Shown here piece by piece: positions 1-10,605 of a stretch of 64,000 nt of DNA. The notes beneath the pieces are model-generated. The model ran no database searches, had not been told where the DNA came from, and saw only the letters and a program-made list of their open reading frames with translations. Origin of the DNA: Acytostelium subglobosum LB1. Its lineage: Eukaryota > Evosea > Eumycetozoa > Acytosteliales > Acytosteliaceae. Location of the stretch: NCBI RefSeq assembly GCF_000787575.1, contig NW_012236529.1:1116001-1180000 (forward strand), read 5' to 3'. The translations under genes and the position numbers were made by a program. Position 1 is the first letter of the stretch; each line of letters opens with the position of its first letter.

Positions 1-484
1 AGGTGATGAGACAGACAACCTCAAAACACTTGATACTTAGACACGGAACCTCCATTGATATGGGTGGGTGTATTCCAACTGGCGACCTCATATTGGCAAT
101 GGTGATGTTATTGCCAATGAAGGCAAGCCTTGGGTATTCCAACTGACATGTTTAATGAAGGCGTCGACAGAGGGATGGGAGGAGTGGAAGATATTTATAT
201 GTAATGATGACAACAACGACATGTTGTTGTTGTTGTTGTTGCTGACATTGTGACACATCACCATTTCTACTACTTCAATGACAATGTAGTGTGTGTGGAC
301 CTTGAATGATCAATGAGGGTCCACCAGTGATGATGTTGTCCAATTATGATGGATGGCGGGCACATATACACCCTCGAGTGAATGAATGAATGAATGAATG
401 AGTGGACGTTGACATGTGAAAGTGAGCATTGGCAAGAAGGTTGCCGTTGAGCCCATACCAAGGTCACAAGAATCCTCGTTCCTC
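1..484. other. Intergenic, no gene seen
   Basis: No convincing coding region. It holds a short TTG-repeat tract (about 222-240) and a perfect 9-bp inverted repeat (attggcaat at 92-100, attgccaat at 110-118, 9-nt loop). An AATG tetranucleotide run lies near 380-400. The left end may contain the flank of a gene outside the window. Confidence 0.5.
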
Positions 485-1620
485 CTACTTTTTGCCTTTG
501 GATGTCTTCGACCCTGATGAAGATGACGCTGATGTTGTTGTTGATGTTGAGGTCTTTGCTGGCTCATCATCATCATCACTGTCCTCACCACCATCGATAT
601 TCATTCCATCGTGTTGCTCAGCTGATGTCTTATTATGCTTGGGATGTGGTACTGTGTTGTTGGTGGGCTTGACATCGACCAGTTGATCTCTCTTCCATGC
701 CTCCAACTCACTGGACAGAGCTGGGTCTTTGAGCGCCATCATTCCAAAGTGTGATCGTCTAGAGGCGCCGTGCAGCATCGCAGAGTGTGGATTCTTGGTG
801 ACGGCCGCCTTGGCCTGGTCGAATGTCATGCCAAACAGGTGACCCAGGTTGCAAAGGTCGTAGGGCGATCGCATCACTCTTGGGGTCTTGGCACGTGAGC
901 TCAATATAATGTTCTTTCCATAAGATGATCTGATGATGGCCGACGCGTACTGGATGAAGTAGTCGCGCTCCTCTGCCTCGTTCAGGAGGGGGCTGTAGGC
1001 CAACTCGATAAAGACTCCATTGGCGATGGCCTGGCGAACCTTCTCGGGTCTCACCACATAGTGACAATGTGAAGTGAGTGTGATGACGTCAATGTCGGAT
1101 GAGTTGCATGCCAGGTTGAAGATGCTCACGTCCATTGGCACGACACTAACAATATCGTAGGACATGATCACAGGGTTGGTACGAGTGATCATCTTAAAAT
1201 CCTGTACCGTCTTACATATCACCTCCAATCTCGAGTACTGTTTGATCTTCCTTGTATCCGTTCCAACTCTAAACCATCCTGATGTAGTTGCGCTCTCCTC
1301 ATTCAAGTTCACATGAGGTATCCTATTTGTCTATATGTGATTGTCGTCGTAGTCGTTGTCAATGATTGATTGATTGAGTGAGTGATTGTTTGAATGAAGT
1401 GGGGACGTACATCTTTAGGGGCGAGTCTTCCATCAACTGTATGTGTAATAGCAACTGAATCATAACCCACTGGTGTAGCATACATTGCAGTTAGTCAATC
1501 AGCAAGTCAATAAATCGATGTCGGTCCCTTGAATATCAACATACACTTTGTCAAGAACAACAACATATCCTTGGTGGCATTTGGATCTTGCTCACATATA
1601 CACAGATCATAGTATGTCAT
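485..1620 (-). CDS. rpp30: RNase P/MRP protein subunit Rpp30
   Basis: Subunit of nuclear RNase P, which removes 5' leaders from pre-tRNA, and probably of RNase MRP. Exons on the minus strand are 1545-1620, 1411-1469 and 485-1330, giving 326 residues. Introns begin GTATGT and GTACGT. The small first two exons supply the family's N-terminus (MTYYDLCI near the start, then GYDSVAITH around residue 27). The body has YDIVSVVP, DIDVITL, the PYDLCNLGHLFGM segment and a LLHG-like AMLHGASRRSHFG block, all typical of the Rpp30 TIM-barrel family. The C-terminal 70 residues are a low-complexity Asp/Ser/Thr/Lys tail ending in Lys. Family assignment is by remembered likeness to human RPP30; the start is fixed by exon 1, since the long third exon has no suitable ATG of its own. 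Confidence 0.9.
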
Positions 1621-1885
1621 ATTGTTGCTTGCGTCCACACCTATCCCTATATGTATCTATTTGTGTGTCTAAGTCTTGCAGAATGAATGCTCAATCTCGC
1701 ATTCATTCGTGTCTTTCGTCAAACTTGTGAACAACAACACTTTGTGGAAGTTTGGGACCTTCGCCCATTCATTCATTCAAAGATTGGCTCATGAGTTAAC
1801 AGATACATGTACATTATGTATAACATTTATTGAACGAACGCATTGGAAAAGACAAGATAGGACAAGACAAGATAAGATAATCCAT

Positions 1886-3925
1886 TTAGTTGTTGGACCT
1901 TACAACCTTGACCTTGGACTGCTTGAATGGAAGCTCAAAGCTTAGATCCTTCTCACCTGACAGGAGGATCTGCTCGTAGAGATGCGCGTTGTTGGTGGTC
2001 GGCATCTCGACACGCACTGGGATCACTCCACCTTTGACTCCGCCCTCCTTCCTTGCCTTGTTCAGTGATGGCTTCTTCTCGTACGATGAGAAGTTGCTGA
2101 ATAGTCCACCGCCGGCTTTGTTGGCGTAATTGTTGCTGCTGTGTCTGTCGTAGGAGATGCTGCTGCGTCTATTAACCATGTCATCGTTGCGACTATAGTC
2201 TTGGTAATCGCTCGGGTTGGGCGATGTGATCGATTGTGGTGGGTCGGAGGTGAAGTACGACACGCACTTGAGGTTGCCCTCGGACTTGCCTGCCTTGATG
2301 CTCTCGGGCAGATAAAGTGTGCAATAGGCGGCACGCAGAGGCAGATCCATCTTGGGCATTGTGAATCGGAGATGGCCGCTCTGTCCACTGATGTTGCGAA
2401 CCTCATTCTCCAGCAGCACGATCTCGAGCTGCACAGGTTTGTTGACATCATGCTGTGCAGGGTTTCCGGCCTTGAGCAAGGGCACCAGGAGGAAGGGTGT
2501 GTCTGGCGAGGCTGGGTTGTCGATGTAGCTTGGACGGATGGGCAGGCCGTCCATCAGGGTAGACCATAGACAGAAGTTGAATGGCACCTGTAGGCGCACG
2601 AACTGCTTCTGTGTGTTCTTGATGCTCAGGATGTACTGATGGATGGTCTTACCAGTGTTGCTCATTGTCGTGATGAAGTGGGCGCTCTCACAGATGGACA
2701 CGAGCACCTGGACGTCGCGGTTCTTCTTGACACGAAGCTGCAGCTGGAACAATGGGTCCAGGAACTTGTAGCTCAACAGGATGGGGTGGGTGGCCAGGGA
2801 TGATAGCTCGCGGGGCAACTCCTGAACATCCATTGCATCCAGGCTGTTGGAAGAGAGTTCGGAGATCTCGACATTGGTGCGCGCCTCAATGGCAATGTAT
2901 CCACGCTGTCTGGTGATGTCGTCGCCAATGCAGAACATTGTTGGGATGGAGACGTCAGCGGTAGTCGAGCCCATGTTGTACTCGGCGTTGACGGTGAGTG
3001 TGTAGTCGCTCTCGACACCATAGTCCAGGTAGACAGTGAGCACGCGGTGGCTGGACTTGGGGTCGGCAGGCTCGTTCACCTCCCACTTCTTGATAGCCTC
3101 GCCGTCCACACTGATGATGTTCACATTACGCTCCACCTTGATGTTGAACAGCGATACAATGCCAGAGATGATCTTGTAGCCAATCTGTGACTTGAGTATG
3201 AGCAGACCCTCGCCAATTGAGCCAAGGATGTTCTGGACCACCACAATATTGGGTGGCTTCTGTACCTTGGAAGCGTCGATCTTGTTGTTATTGTTGTTGT
3301 TGACGGGTGCAGTTTCTGTCTTGATGGTCCACTGTGCGCGCAACGTTGTCTCGTTGGGCAGCTTGGCAAAGGTGACCGTGTAGTTGGGCACCTCCTTGCC
3401 GGCGCGCTCCAGCCATTGGTCAGTGGCCTCGACGTCCATGAACGAGTTGAAGATCTTGATGTTGGCATTGGCGTGTGGCACCTGGAAGGAGATTGAGTTG
3501 TTGGACGACGAGGGGATCTGCAGCTCCATTCCCGTCTTCTTGATGGTGAGGTAGGGCACGTGCACCGTGAGCTTCACGTGGTAGATGCCCGCATGTGATG
3601 TGTACAATTGGTAGGCTGGCGCATTGGCCTGCGTCACAATACATGCGCCAACAGATATTCCATCGCTATTATGATTGCGACCAGAGTCCACAGTGATTGA
3701 TGAATGGGAGATAGTGGCACGTTGTGAGATCAGAGGTATGATCACATCACCATTGTTGTCTGATGATGATTGTTTGAACACTCTTATAGTGTACTCGCAC
3801 AGTACTGTTATCTCTGATGATTCGGCCACAGCCTTGTAAGAGGCTTGAGTGATCAGATACTTGGTCCTACTTGGAAGATCAGTAGTCTCTTTATATAATT
3901 GATAAGGTACTGTTATCTCTGACAT
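1886..3925 (-). CDS. Conserved protein of unknown function, 679 aa
   Basis: A single uninterrupted reading frame with a good ATG at 3925 and a stop at 1886. No signal peptide or obvious membrane span is visible, so it is probably cytosolic. The sequence is dominated by alternating hydrophobic beta-strand patterns. A weakly hydrophobic stretch near residues 225-255 (GSIGEGLLILKSQIG) interrupts them and could be a hairpin. The most distinctive part is around residues 390-500, with THPILLSYKFLDP, DVQVLVSICESA and NTQKQFVRLQVPFN followed by WSTLMDGLPIRPSY. I associate this pattern with a widespread uncharacterised family but cannot name it. Residues 560-640 are Ser/Asn/Tyr-rich and likely disordered. 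Codon use matches neighbouring host genes. No function is proposed. Confidence 0.75.
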   Translation of the reverse strand: MSEITVPYQLYKETTDLPSRTKYLITQASYKAVAESSEITVLCEYTIRVFKQSSSDNNGDVIIPLISQRATISHSSITVDSGRNHNSDGISVGACIVTQANAPAYQLYTSHAGIYHVKLTVHVPYLTIKKTGMELQIPSSSNNSISFQVPHANANIKIFNSFMDVEATDQWLERAGKEVPNYTVTFAKLPNETTLRAQWTIKTETAPVNNNNNNKIDASKVQKPPNIVVVQNILGSIGEGLLILKSQIGYKIISGIVSLFNIKVERNVNIISVDGEAIKKWEVNEPADPKSSHRVLTVYLDYGVESDYTLTVNAEYNMGSTTADVSIPTMFCIGDDITRQRGYIAIEARTNVEISELSSNSLDAMDVQELPRELSSLATHPILLSYKFLDPLFQLQLRVKKNRDVQVLVSICESAHFITTMSNTGKTIHQYILSIKNTQKQFVRLQVPFNFCLWSTLMDGLPIRPSYIDNPASPDTPFLLVPLLKAGNPAQHDVNKPVQLEIVLLENEVRNISGQSGHLRFTMPKMDLPLRAAYCTLYLPESIKAGKSEGNLKCVSYFTSDPPQSITSPNPSDYQDYSRNDDMVNRRSSISYDRHSSNNYANKAGGGLFSNFSSYEKKPSLNKARKEGGVKGGVIPVRVEMPTTNNAHLYEQILLSGEKDLSFELPFKQSKVKVVRSNN

Positions 3926-4507
3926 TATAATGTTTGATTGTTTGTTAGATTGTTTCTTTGTTTGATTGTTTGAATGAATATATGAATGATTGAATTATTG
4001 AATGAATCAGAATGTTCATCATTGTCCATCAATCCATCTTTAGATTGGACCCTGATTTTACATGTGGGGGGGAAGTTATGAAACTTTTGAGAATGATCAG
4101 GATTTGAATCGTTGAAAACAAACTAAAAACATTCCTTTTTGGGGATCAAACTAGGAAAGGACACAATTTTTTTTTGATAGATGCAAAAATTATTTTGATT
4201 GTTTTGCGATGAGTGACGTATCGTGACAATCCAATCATACAAACACTATTAATCTTCTACAAAACAAACAGTTCTAATAACAACGCGTTTTCACTCTCAC
4301 TCACTCTCACCATCACCAACACTCGCACATCAGATCATCACATTGTTGTTGTCTATCTATTTCAGTTGTTTGAGAGTGATGCCAAGATATGTGTCAGTAT
4401 TAGTAACACACACATATATAGAACAGAACAACTTCATACCTCTACAACAATATCATTAACGACATAACATCATAATCAATCATCGACTGACAAACAACGA
4501 CTACAAA
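3926..4507. promoter_or_regulatory. Divergent intergenic promoter region
   Basis: Spacer between two divergently transcribed genes. It contains a GTTTGATT/GAATGATT-rich part, a T9 run near 4158 and a CA/TCAC-rich stretch just before the plus-strand start. No gene is seen in it. Confidence 0.4.
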
Positions 4508-5276
4508 ATGCATAGTCAAAGTACAAACACAAGTCAACATGTTGACATCAGTAGTAGTAACAACAATAATAATAGTAGTACGAACATAAAGAATGCCACT
4601 GCCAACACTACTGTCGTCAACACTACTGCCGTCAACACAACAACAACAACACAAAACACAACAACAAAGATGATGGTGGTCGACAATGAAAAGAAGATAG
4701 AGTCACACAACAACACAGCCACAGCCACAGCCACAGCCACACAACCACCACGAAGCTTGCGAACCAAGCGTATCTTTGTGTTTGCCATGACATGTCTGGC
4801 GATGTTACTCATTATATCATGTTACTCAGCTGCAGATCGTTGGAATATAACATTCAATAGTATATTAGTTACAACTTCAACAAACATGAATAATAATAAG
4901 ATGACATCAACACCTCTACATGGCTATGATCATGGAAGCTCAGCAAAGAACAAACAGAAGGATGACTTGGAGAATCAGTTGAACAAACTGACTGAACATT
5001 TGGCAGATGAACGAGGTGTCACTGTTGGACATCTTGTGCAGAGTGGCGAGGATGGCAAGGTGTGGGGCGATCGAATGATTGAGCCACCTCACGTGAGGTC
5101 CTAGGTGGTTGTTGTTATTGTTGATGTTGTTGTAGCCCAACAACGTCCATCAATCCATCCATCCATGTACACCAACAAACCATTTGTACAGAGAAGTTAA
5201 CCAGCGACAGGTCAGAGTCGCTGGCCCATCAATGAACGGCAAGAAACGTTTCCAGCAAGCTTGGGCCTACGTGTAG
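4508..5276 (+). CDS. Predicted single-pass membrane protein
   Basis: Proposed exons 4508-5097 and 5192-5276 give 224 residues. The N-terminal 85 residues are Asn/Thr/Ala low complexity with a (TA)n run. A hydrophobic span follows at about 88-107 (FVFAMTCLAMLLIISCY), preceded by basic residues (RTKR), so a type II orientation is likely. The C-terminal part has a short coiled-coil-like segment (DDLENQLNKLTEHLADER) and a conserved-looking tail, GEDGKVWGDRMIEPPHV then, across the intron, NQRQVRVAGPSMNGKKRF and QQAWAYV. The donor used here is AG/GTCCTA, weak for this genome; without it the frame stops five bases on (TAG at 5101-5103). The second exon is clearly coding-like but its linkage is inferred. 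No family recognised. Confidence 0.5.
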
Positions 5277-5519
5277 TACGCTAGGAGGCGGGACGTAACA
5301 CCGTTCAATTCACATGCGAGTATAACAACATATGTCCTCCAATCACTTAACTCTTAACCTAAGTGTAAGTAAACTCAAACTCAACTCAATCAATCAATCA
5401 CGATACATAATATACTTACANTTCGATCAATCAATCAAATAGAATGGACATACATGCTATAATGACTCGCGCCCTCTAACTTTATGTTGTCTCTGGTCCA
5501 ACTCTCCATCCTCATTCAG

Positions 5520-5662
5520 ATGATCATCAGGTGTGTGGCCAGAGCACCATCCCATGCAAGGGTAAAGACACTCTGACTTGGTATCCATGTCACGATGGCA
5601 TGTCAAGGTCATCATCAGATTACACCAATGTCAAGCCAAAGCATACCTGGGATGTTGAATAA
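5520..5662 (+). CDS. Candidate orphan terminal exon
   Basis: An open frame that starts at an acceptor-like CATTCAG and ends TAA at 5660-5662. It encodes about 47 residues with paired cysteines (HQVCGQSTIPCKGKDTLTWY, PCHDGM) and ends KHTWDVE. Composition looks coding and unlike the repeat-rich spacer around it. It may be a further exon of the membrane-protein gene just upstream, but I could not find a connecting exon between 5277 and 5519, where an ambiguous N sits at 5421 and a GTAAGT donor lies at about 5366. Confidence 0.3.
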
Positions 5663-5918
5663 ATCAATCATGGATATTTTAATATCTATCTATTATTCGT
5701 TTGATTGACTGCAAATAGTTCCCTCATCAACAACCCCAACCAAACTCGGGTCCCACGATCCAGATTCATTCGGTCCCTGCCCCCTGACCTTTGATTGGTT
5801 GATGCATGCATTCATTCATTCTTTGGTTCATCTTGTCAACAACTACTATTACTACTCATCTCAACATACCAGCAGTAGATATAAATATACACTCAATCCA
5901 TAATAAGTATTAACAACT

Positions 5919-7286
5919 ATGGAGCCTGATGTACCTGATGCACCTGATGCACCTGATGCACATGACGCACATGACGCACCTGACGCCGCACCTGACGCAC
6001 CTGGCGCACCTGTTCCTGATCCAGACTTGATAGATCAGGGCAATGTCGACACACTCCTGAAGGACGTGGAAAGCAGGAACCAGGAGATAATGGATCTGAG
6101 AGCATTGTTGGAGACAGAACGATTGGATAAGATTGCAAAGCTCGGAGCTTATCATGACTTGACAGCATGCAGTATAGAGAGGAGTTACATGGATGCACAT
6201 GTTGACCAACTTCAGAAACAGTTGGCAGAGGCCACAACATTGAACAATACATATTTTATCCAGAACGATCAGCTGCATCATCAAGTCACCAAGCTCAAGG
6301 AGAGGAATGACGAATATGAGAACATAAAGTTCGGTCACATGAGAGAGTTGTCCGATCGCAACAATCAAATTAGCAATCTCAAAGCTCAGGTCGAAGGTAT
6401 CGAGAAGGAGTTGGAGACAAGCAACACCGACAAGGCTACACTAGGGACAGACAATACTAAACTCAAGAATGAGTTGAAGTCAAGCAACACCGACAAGGCT
6501 ACACTAGAGAAAGACAATGCTAAACTGAAGAATGAGTTGAAGTCAAGCAAAACAAGAATGATAATGCTTGGTTTAGCGGCTATATTTCTGATTGGGGCAA
6601 TGGCGTGGTATCAAGGTCCTTTATCTAGTCAGTCGGACATCACCCCAATTGTTGGAGCAACAGTCAATCAAACATGTGATTGTCCATTGCCTATCGCATG
6701 CCCCTCTGATGTTGGTGCCACTACAGCGACAACCGATGATAGTGTTGGTGTTGGTGTTGGTGGACCAGACGAGGCTGGAGGCGCATCAGAAGACACAGAT
6801 GTATCAACTTTGGCTAAGGAGATGGAGGAATCAGTATTCGATAAAATGGAGCAACTTAAGTTGACCTGGTTCAAAGACTTTGAAACTCAAATGAAGGAGT
6901 AAGTTTGATCACATTCACATACTTGAATGAGATCTGTAGTCAACAGTATCTAACAATCAATCAATCATAGACATAAGCTATGTGGAAATTGCAACAATGG
7001 CAATGGCAACAATGGCAATGGCAACGGCAACAATGGCAATGGAAATGGCAATAATGGCAATGGCAACGGTAATGGTAACAGGAATGGCAATGGCAACAAT
7101 GGCAATGGCAATGGTCATCATCATTGGAAGAATAGACAGACAGCTAGTAGTGACCTCGACCGAGACAACACAAACTTAAGAGCCAGTTTCGGAGCTTCTT
7201 TGAACAGATTGTTCATAGATGTAATCCATGTCGTGTTTAAGGGCAAGAGGAATAAACCATCGAACCGCCGATCGACTGGTGTTTAG
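5919..7286 (+). CDS. Coiled-coil membrane protein, family 1 copy A
   Basis: Exons 5919-6898 and 6971-7286 (intron GTAAGT...ATAG, 72 nt) give 431 residues. The protein starts with a PDA/HDA tripeptide repeat (residues 3-33). A long coiled coil follows (about 45-210) with a duplicated block, SNTDKATL...KLKNELKSS. One membrane span lies at about 212-230 (MIMLGLAAIFLIGAMAWY). After it come a short Cys motif (TCDCPLPIAC) and an acidic Gly-rich linker. Exon 2 encodes a run of about 40 alternating Asn-Gly residues and a basic tail with RLFIDVIHVVFKGKR. The coiled coil and span closely resemble the protein at 10039-10605 (shared SYxxxxVxQLxxQLA, KxGHxxELxxxxNxISNLK), so this is a local duplicate. No described family recognised; function unknown. 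Confidence 0.8.
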
Positions 7287-7635
7287 TATATATATTTATA
7301 ATTGTATCTATGTATAATTATTATTAATTATTAATTATTACAGACCCAATCCATCTTTATCGTCTAAACGCAACCTATGTTTCATGGACCATTGATGATG
7401 GATAATATGCTGGACAAAGTCACAACTTTGGGAACCAAGTTGTTAATGGAATAGTAACTTTGTTTTCTAAGTTACCATAATATGAATCAGAATAACTCCG
7501 ATGCAACAACTCCGATTGCACATGCATTGTCTGATTGTCTCTGATAGTTATCGTGATGGATAACTGAATGACTCTACTAAATGATTCACTTTCTGTATTA
7601 TAAGTACAAATACTAGTATATATATTTACAAATAA
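7287..7635. other. Intergenic, AT-rich
   Basis: Spacer in the tandem array. It holds TATA-like tracts around 7287-7340 and 7600-7630. No gene seen. Confidence 0.5.
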
Positions 7636-7647
7636 ATGGACAACAAC

Positions 7648-7726
<79 letters not shown>

Positions 7727-8631
7727 GTATTGTCGAGAAACCAAAGGTTAGTAGTACTCTATTACCAGATGCACATGGTGTTTATACTGGGGAATCTAAA
7801 AGGGAGAGACTCAATTACCTTGAGAACGAAGTTGCATTGATAAAAGAAGTTAGGGATCAACAAAGTCAATATCTAAAAGCACAAGTCTTGGAAACAAAAG
7901 ACAAAGAAGCAGAGTTGAAGCAACAACTATCCTCCTCAACTCTCAAAATAATAGAGTTAAATAATATTATTGATCAACTATCCAAAGAGATTGAGTACCT
8001 TAAGGAGTCTGTCTCAAACATCCCATGTAACTCAATCAACAACAACAACAACAACAACAACAATAGTAATAATAATAGGAATCCAAGTGATATACAAGAC
8101 ACAAACAAGAACATTAGGATCTATGACTACTATTTGAAGAATCCGAGATTCTTCGAGAATGGAGAATACCCTCAAGCTTATATTAATGGATTCCATGTAA
8201 TGGTTAGACTTGCTCCAACATTTTACAAGAACTATCGGCAGGTGCTCTACTTGAACTTTGATGACTGGATCGAAGTGATTGGATTCTCTCCAAGTGTAGG
8301 TGGTGGCAATAAGAAAGAGTACCGGACTTTAGATATACTATTCTTCCAACCTGAGGAAGAGGGAAAGAGAGGATACAATCTTCCCAAGGGATATGGCCTC
8401 ACAGGACTGAGAGAAGGAGACTATGTTCGAACTACTTTCTTTACAACCAAGGAGGATGGGACAGAAGTAATCGACACTGGACTTATTAGTATTGACAAGT
8501 TGGAGGAATACAAATTTGGATTCTACCTTGTTCGTTCAAAGTATGGAGAACACTTTATCACAGCCGATCCATCAGTCGTGGCCATCAGGATGGTTTACAT
8601 GAACTACACCTACGGTGGTAGCCAACCTTAA
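7636..8631 (+). CDS. Asn-rich protein with array domain, copy A
   Basis: Uninterrupted frame of 331 residues. Met-Asp is followed by about 28 consecutive Asn. A coiled coil comes next (about 55-125: LNYLENEVALIKEVRDQQ, KELEYLK-like heptads), then a second Asn tract (135-147), then a globular domain from about residue 175 to the end. Diagnostic segments are YPQAYINGFHVMVR, DDWIEVIGFSPS, EYRTLDILFFQPE, LPKGYGLTGLREGD, TTFFTTKEDGTEVIDTG and KYGEHFITADPSVVAIR. The same domain occurs in the proteins at 8992 and 10938. There is no signal peptide or membrane span. I recognise no described family. The mostly hydrophobic-alternating pattern suggests a beta-rich fold (inference). Confidence 0.85.
7648..7725 (+). 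repeat. (AAT)n microsatellite inside coding sequence
   Basis: Uninterrupted AAT triplets encoding the poly-Asn leader of the protein that starts at 7636. Such tracts are prone to length change. Confidence 0.95.
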
Positions 8632-8991
8632 GGACTCATACTATACTGACGTGTCCGATGATACCATCAATTGAGCATTCAATCAAACTTGAAATCATAG
8701 ATTGAAGAGATTGATTAGGAGTAACTTATTCGATCAAACATTTAATAATAATAATAAATAACATTTTAGATGAAAAATATGATGATATTCAATAATGGGT
8801 ATTGATAATATCCGAAATGAAGCCCATCTTGATCACCAAAGATTGATCAACTTTTATTTCCAAGTTTCCAAACAACTTTGAATTTGACTTTGATGATACA
8901 AAGTAGTTAACTCTTCATAATATATATTCATCACCTTGTTGATTGATTCATTCACATTTATAATAATAACATACATACTTTTATATAAACA
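8632..8991. other. Intergenic, AT-rich
   Basis: Spacer between the two longer array-domain genes. It contains AATAATAATAAATAAC near 8743 (possible polyadenylation region) and TATAATAATAAC near 8958. No gene seen. Confidence 0.5.
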
Positions 8992-9807
8992 ATGGTTGAG
9001 ATAAACAATAATGATGATATGATTCTGATTGGAGAGGTTGAACATGTACCATTAACTAATAATAATAACTACAATAATAATAACAACAAAGGGAACAAAG
9101 ATGAAGAGAACGATATCATTGCTCAATTGGAGGAGCAACAAAGAAAGATTGAACACCTGAAAAATCAACTTGCTCTCAATGATGGTTTGTCAAACAAAGT
9201 TCAAGATTATCTGTTTGAACAAGCACTGGATGCAAGGAACAAACTATCAATACTACAAGAGAGGGAAAAGGCACAACAACTACAACAACAAAACACAGTG
9301 ATCAGTCCAATCGACGGAGCAATCCTATCCCGCGGTGGCTACATTGCATACATCAATGCTGTTCACCTCATAGTTAGAGAATATCCATCTTTTGCAAAGA
9401 ACTACGGTACTATACAGTACCTCAGTTGTGACGATCAGATTGAAATCATTGGATTTGTTCCAAGCAATACCAGTGGTGTTAGGTCTGAATACCGTACTAC
9501 AGATGTATACCAATTCCAACCAGAGGGTCCCAACAAACCAAGCTATCAATTGCCAAAAGGGTATGGCGTGCAAGGTGTTGTTGAAGGAGACTCCCTATAC
9601 ACAACATTCTACACCAGGAAACGAGATGGTACAGAGATAATAGACAATGGATACATACCATTTGATATACTTGAAAACTATACATATGGATTCTACCAAG
9701 TCAAGTCAAAGTATGGGGAGCACTTTATTTGTGCAGATCCATCTTTAGTAGCCGTCAGAACGATTTATAAGTTTGGTGTGGTCCCAGTCCTTAATCAAAA
9801 AGAATAA
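8992..9807 (+). CDS. Asn-rich protein with array domain, copy B
   Basis: Single exon, 271 residues. It has a short acidic/Asn leader (residues 3-40), a coiled coil (about 40-100: IIAQLEEQQRKIEHLKNQ) and the array domain from about 118 to the end. Segments match copy A in order: AYINAVHLIVREYPSFAKNY, DDQIEIIGF, EYRTTDVYQFQPEG, LPKGYGVQG, TTFYTRKRDGTEIIDNG, GFYQVKSKYGEHFICADPS. The likeness runs through the whole domain and its leader architecture, so this is a tandem duplicate that has since diverged. It ends FGVVPVLNQKE. Cellular role unknown; no membrane span or signal peptide. Confidence 0.85.
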   Translation: MVEINNNDDMILIGEVEHVPLTNNNNYNNNNNKGNKDEENDIIAQLEEQQRKIEHLKNQLALNDGLSNKVQDYLFEQALDARNKLSILQEREKAQQLQQQNTVISPIDGAILSRGGYIAYINAVHLIVREYPSFAKNYGTIQYLSCDDQIEIIGFVPSNTSGVRSEYRTTDVYQFQPEGPNKPSYQLPKGYGVQGVVEGDSLYTTFYTRKRDGTEIIDNGYIPFDILENYTYGFYQVKSKYGEHFICADPSLVAVRTIYKFGVVPVLNQKE

Positions 9808-10038
9808 AATAATAGACAAAGCCATCGATCTTTGATTAACAATATTTATATTTAAGTGTTTTCAATGTTGTTATTTTGGTTTTTGTTGATTCCATCCAAG
9901 CTTTGATTTTGTGAGTCTCATCACTATTAAGGTCAACTTTGTAATTCAAGTTTCTATACTTTTAATCATTCATCTTTGTAACAAACTATTACTTCTCTTT
10001 TATTAATAATATATATAAACATAATTACTTATATTTCA

Positions 10039-10605
10039 ATGGATAATCGTTCATATGTTGGCCAACTGGAGAGACAATTGGCTGATGCCAACACAAAGTA
10101 TAATAATAATCAACTCCTGGTCTGGAACCTGCAACATCAAGTCAACCTTCTCAAAGAGGAGAATGATCAAAATGAGGTTATAAAGTTGGGACATACTAAG
10201 GAGTTGACAAACTGCTACAATGATATTAGCAATCTCAAAGTAAAAGTTGATACAATCAGCAAGGAGTTGGTGGCCAGCAACACTTTCAAGGATAGAACAA
10301 GGATATTTGGAGTTTCTCTTCTAGTTCTACTGATTGGCGTTGCTTTAGTTATGTATTTTAGTATCTCATCCAGTTCGTCACGATTCCCTGGTGATGGACC
10401 CTGGGAGGTCATGATCAATAATAAGACTATTCAGATATATGAAAAACAAAGAGAGATCGTAATGCTGGAAGACATGTTATACTCTTCAGACAAAAAAAGA
10501 GATATTCTCCTTAAAGAATTACAATCCCTGGAAAGTTATCTTTCTCATTATAAACAGATGTTTTCCTCTTCAAAGAATCAATTTTATTATCTCCTTGGAG
10601 AATAG
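10039..10605 (+). CDS. Coiled-coil membrane protein, family 1 copy B
   Basis: Single exon, 188 residues. The first 85 residues are coiled coil and align with the middle of the 5919-7286 protein (SYVGQLERQLADAN, NLQHQVNLLKEEND, GHTKELTNCYNDISNLK). A membrane span follows at about 92-112 (IFGVSLLVLLIGVALVMYF), then a Ser-rich turn and a second helical segment (about 130-185) with KRDILLKELQSLESYLSHY. It lacks the PDA leader and the Asn-Gly exon of its paralogue. It sits between two array-domain genes in the same orientation. Predicted single-pass membrane protein of unknown role. Confidence 0.8.
   Translation: MDNRSYVGQLERQLADANTKYNNNQLLVWNLQHQVNLLKEENDQNEVIKLGHTKELTNCYNDISNLKVKVDTISKELVASNTFKDRTRIFGVSLLVLLIGVALVMYFSISSSSSRFPGDGPWEVMINNKTIQIYEKQREIVMLEDMLYSSDKKRDILLKELQSLESYLSHYKQMFSSSKNQFYYLLGE

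Noticed and set aside
4508-4812. Long open frames antisense to Asn/Thr- and Gln-rich coding repeats (here and in several other genes)
   Set aside because: They are shadows: triplet repeats are open in several frames on both strands.
5201-5224. Perfect 8-bp hairpin (ccagcgac / gtcgctgg) as a possible structured RNA
   Set aside because: It lies inside an open frame (NQRQVRVAGPSMNG) with clear coding character, so the symmetry is more simply explained as coding sequence.
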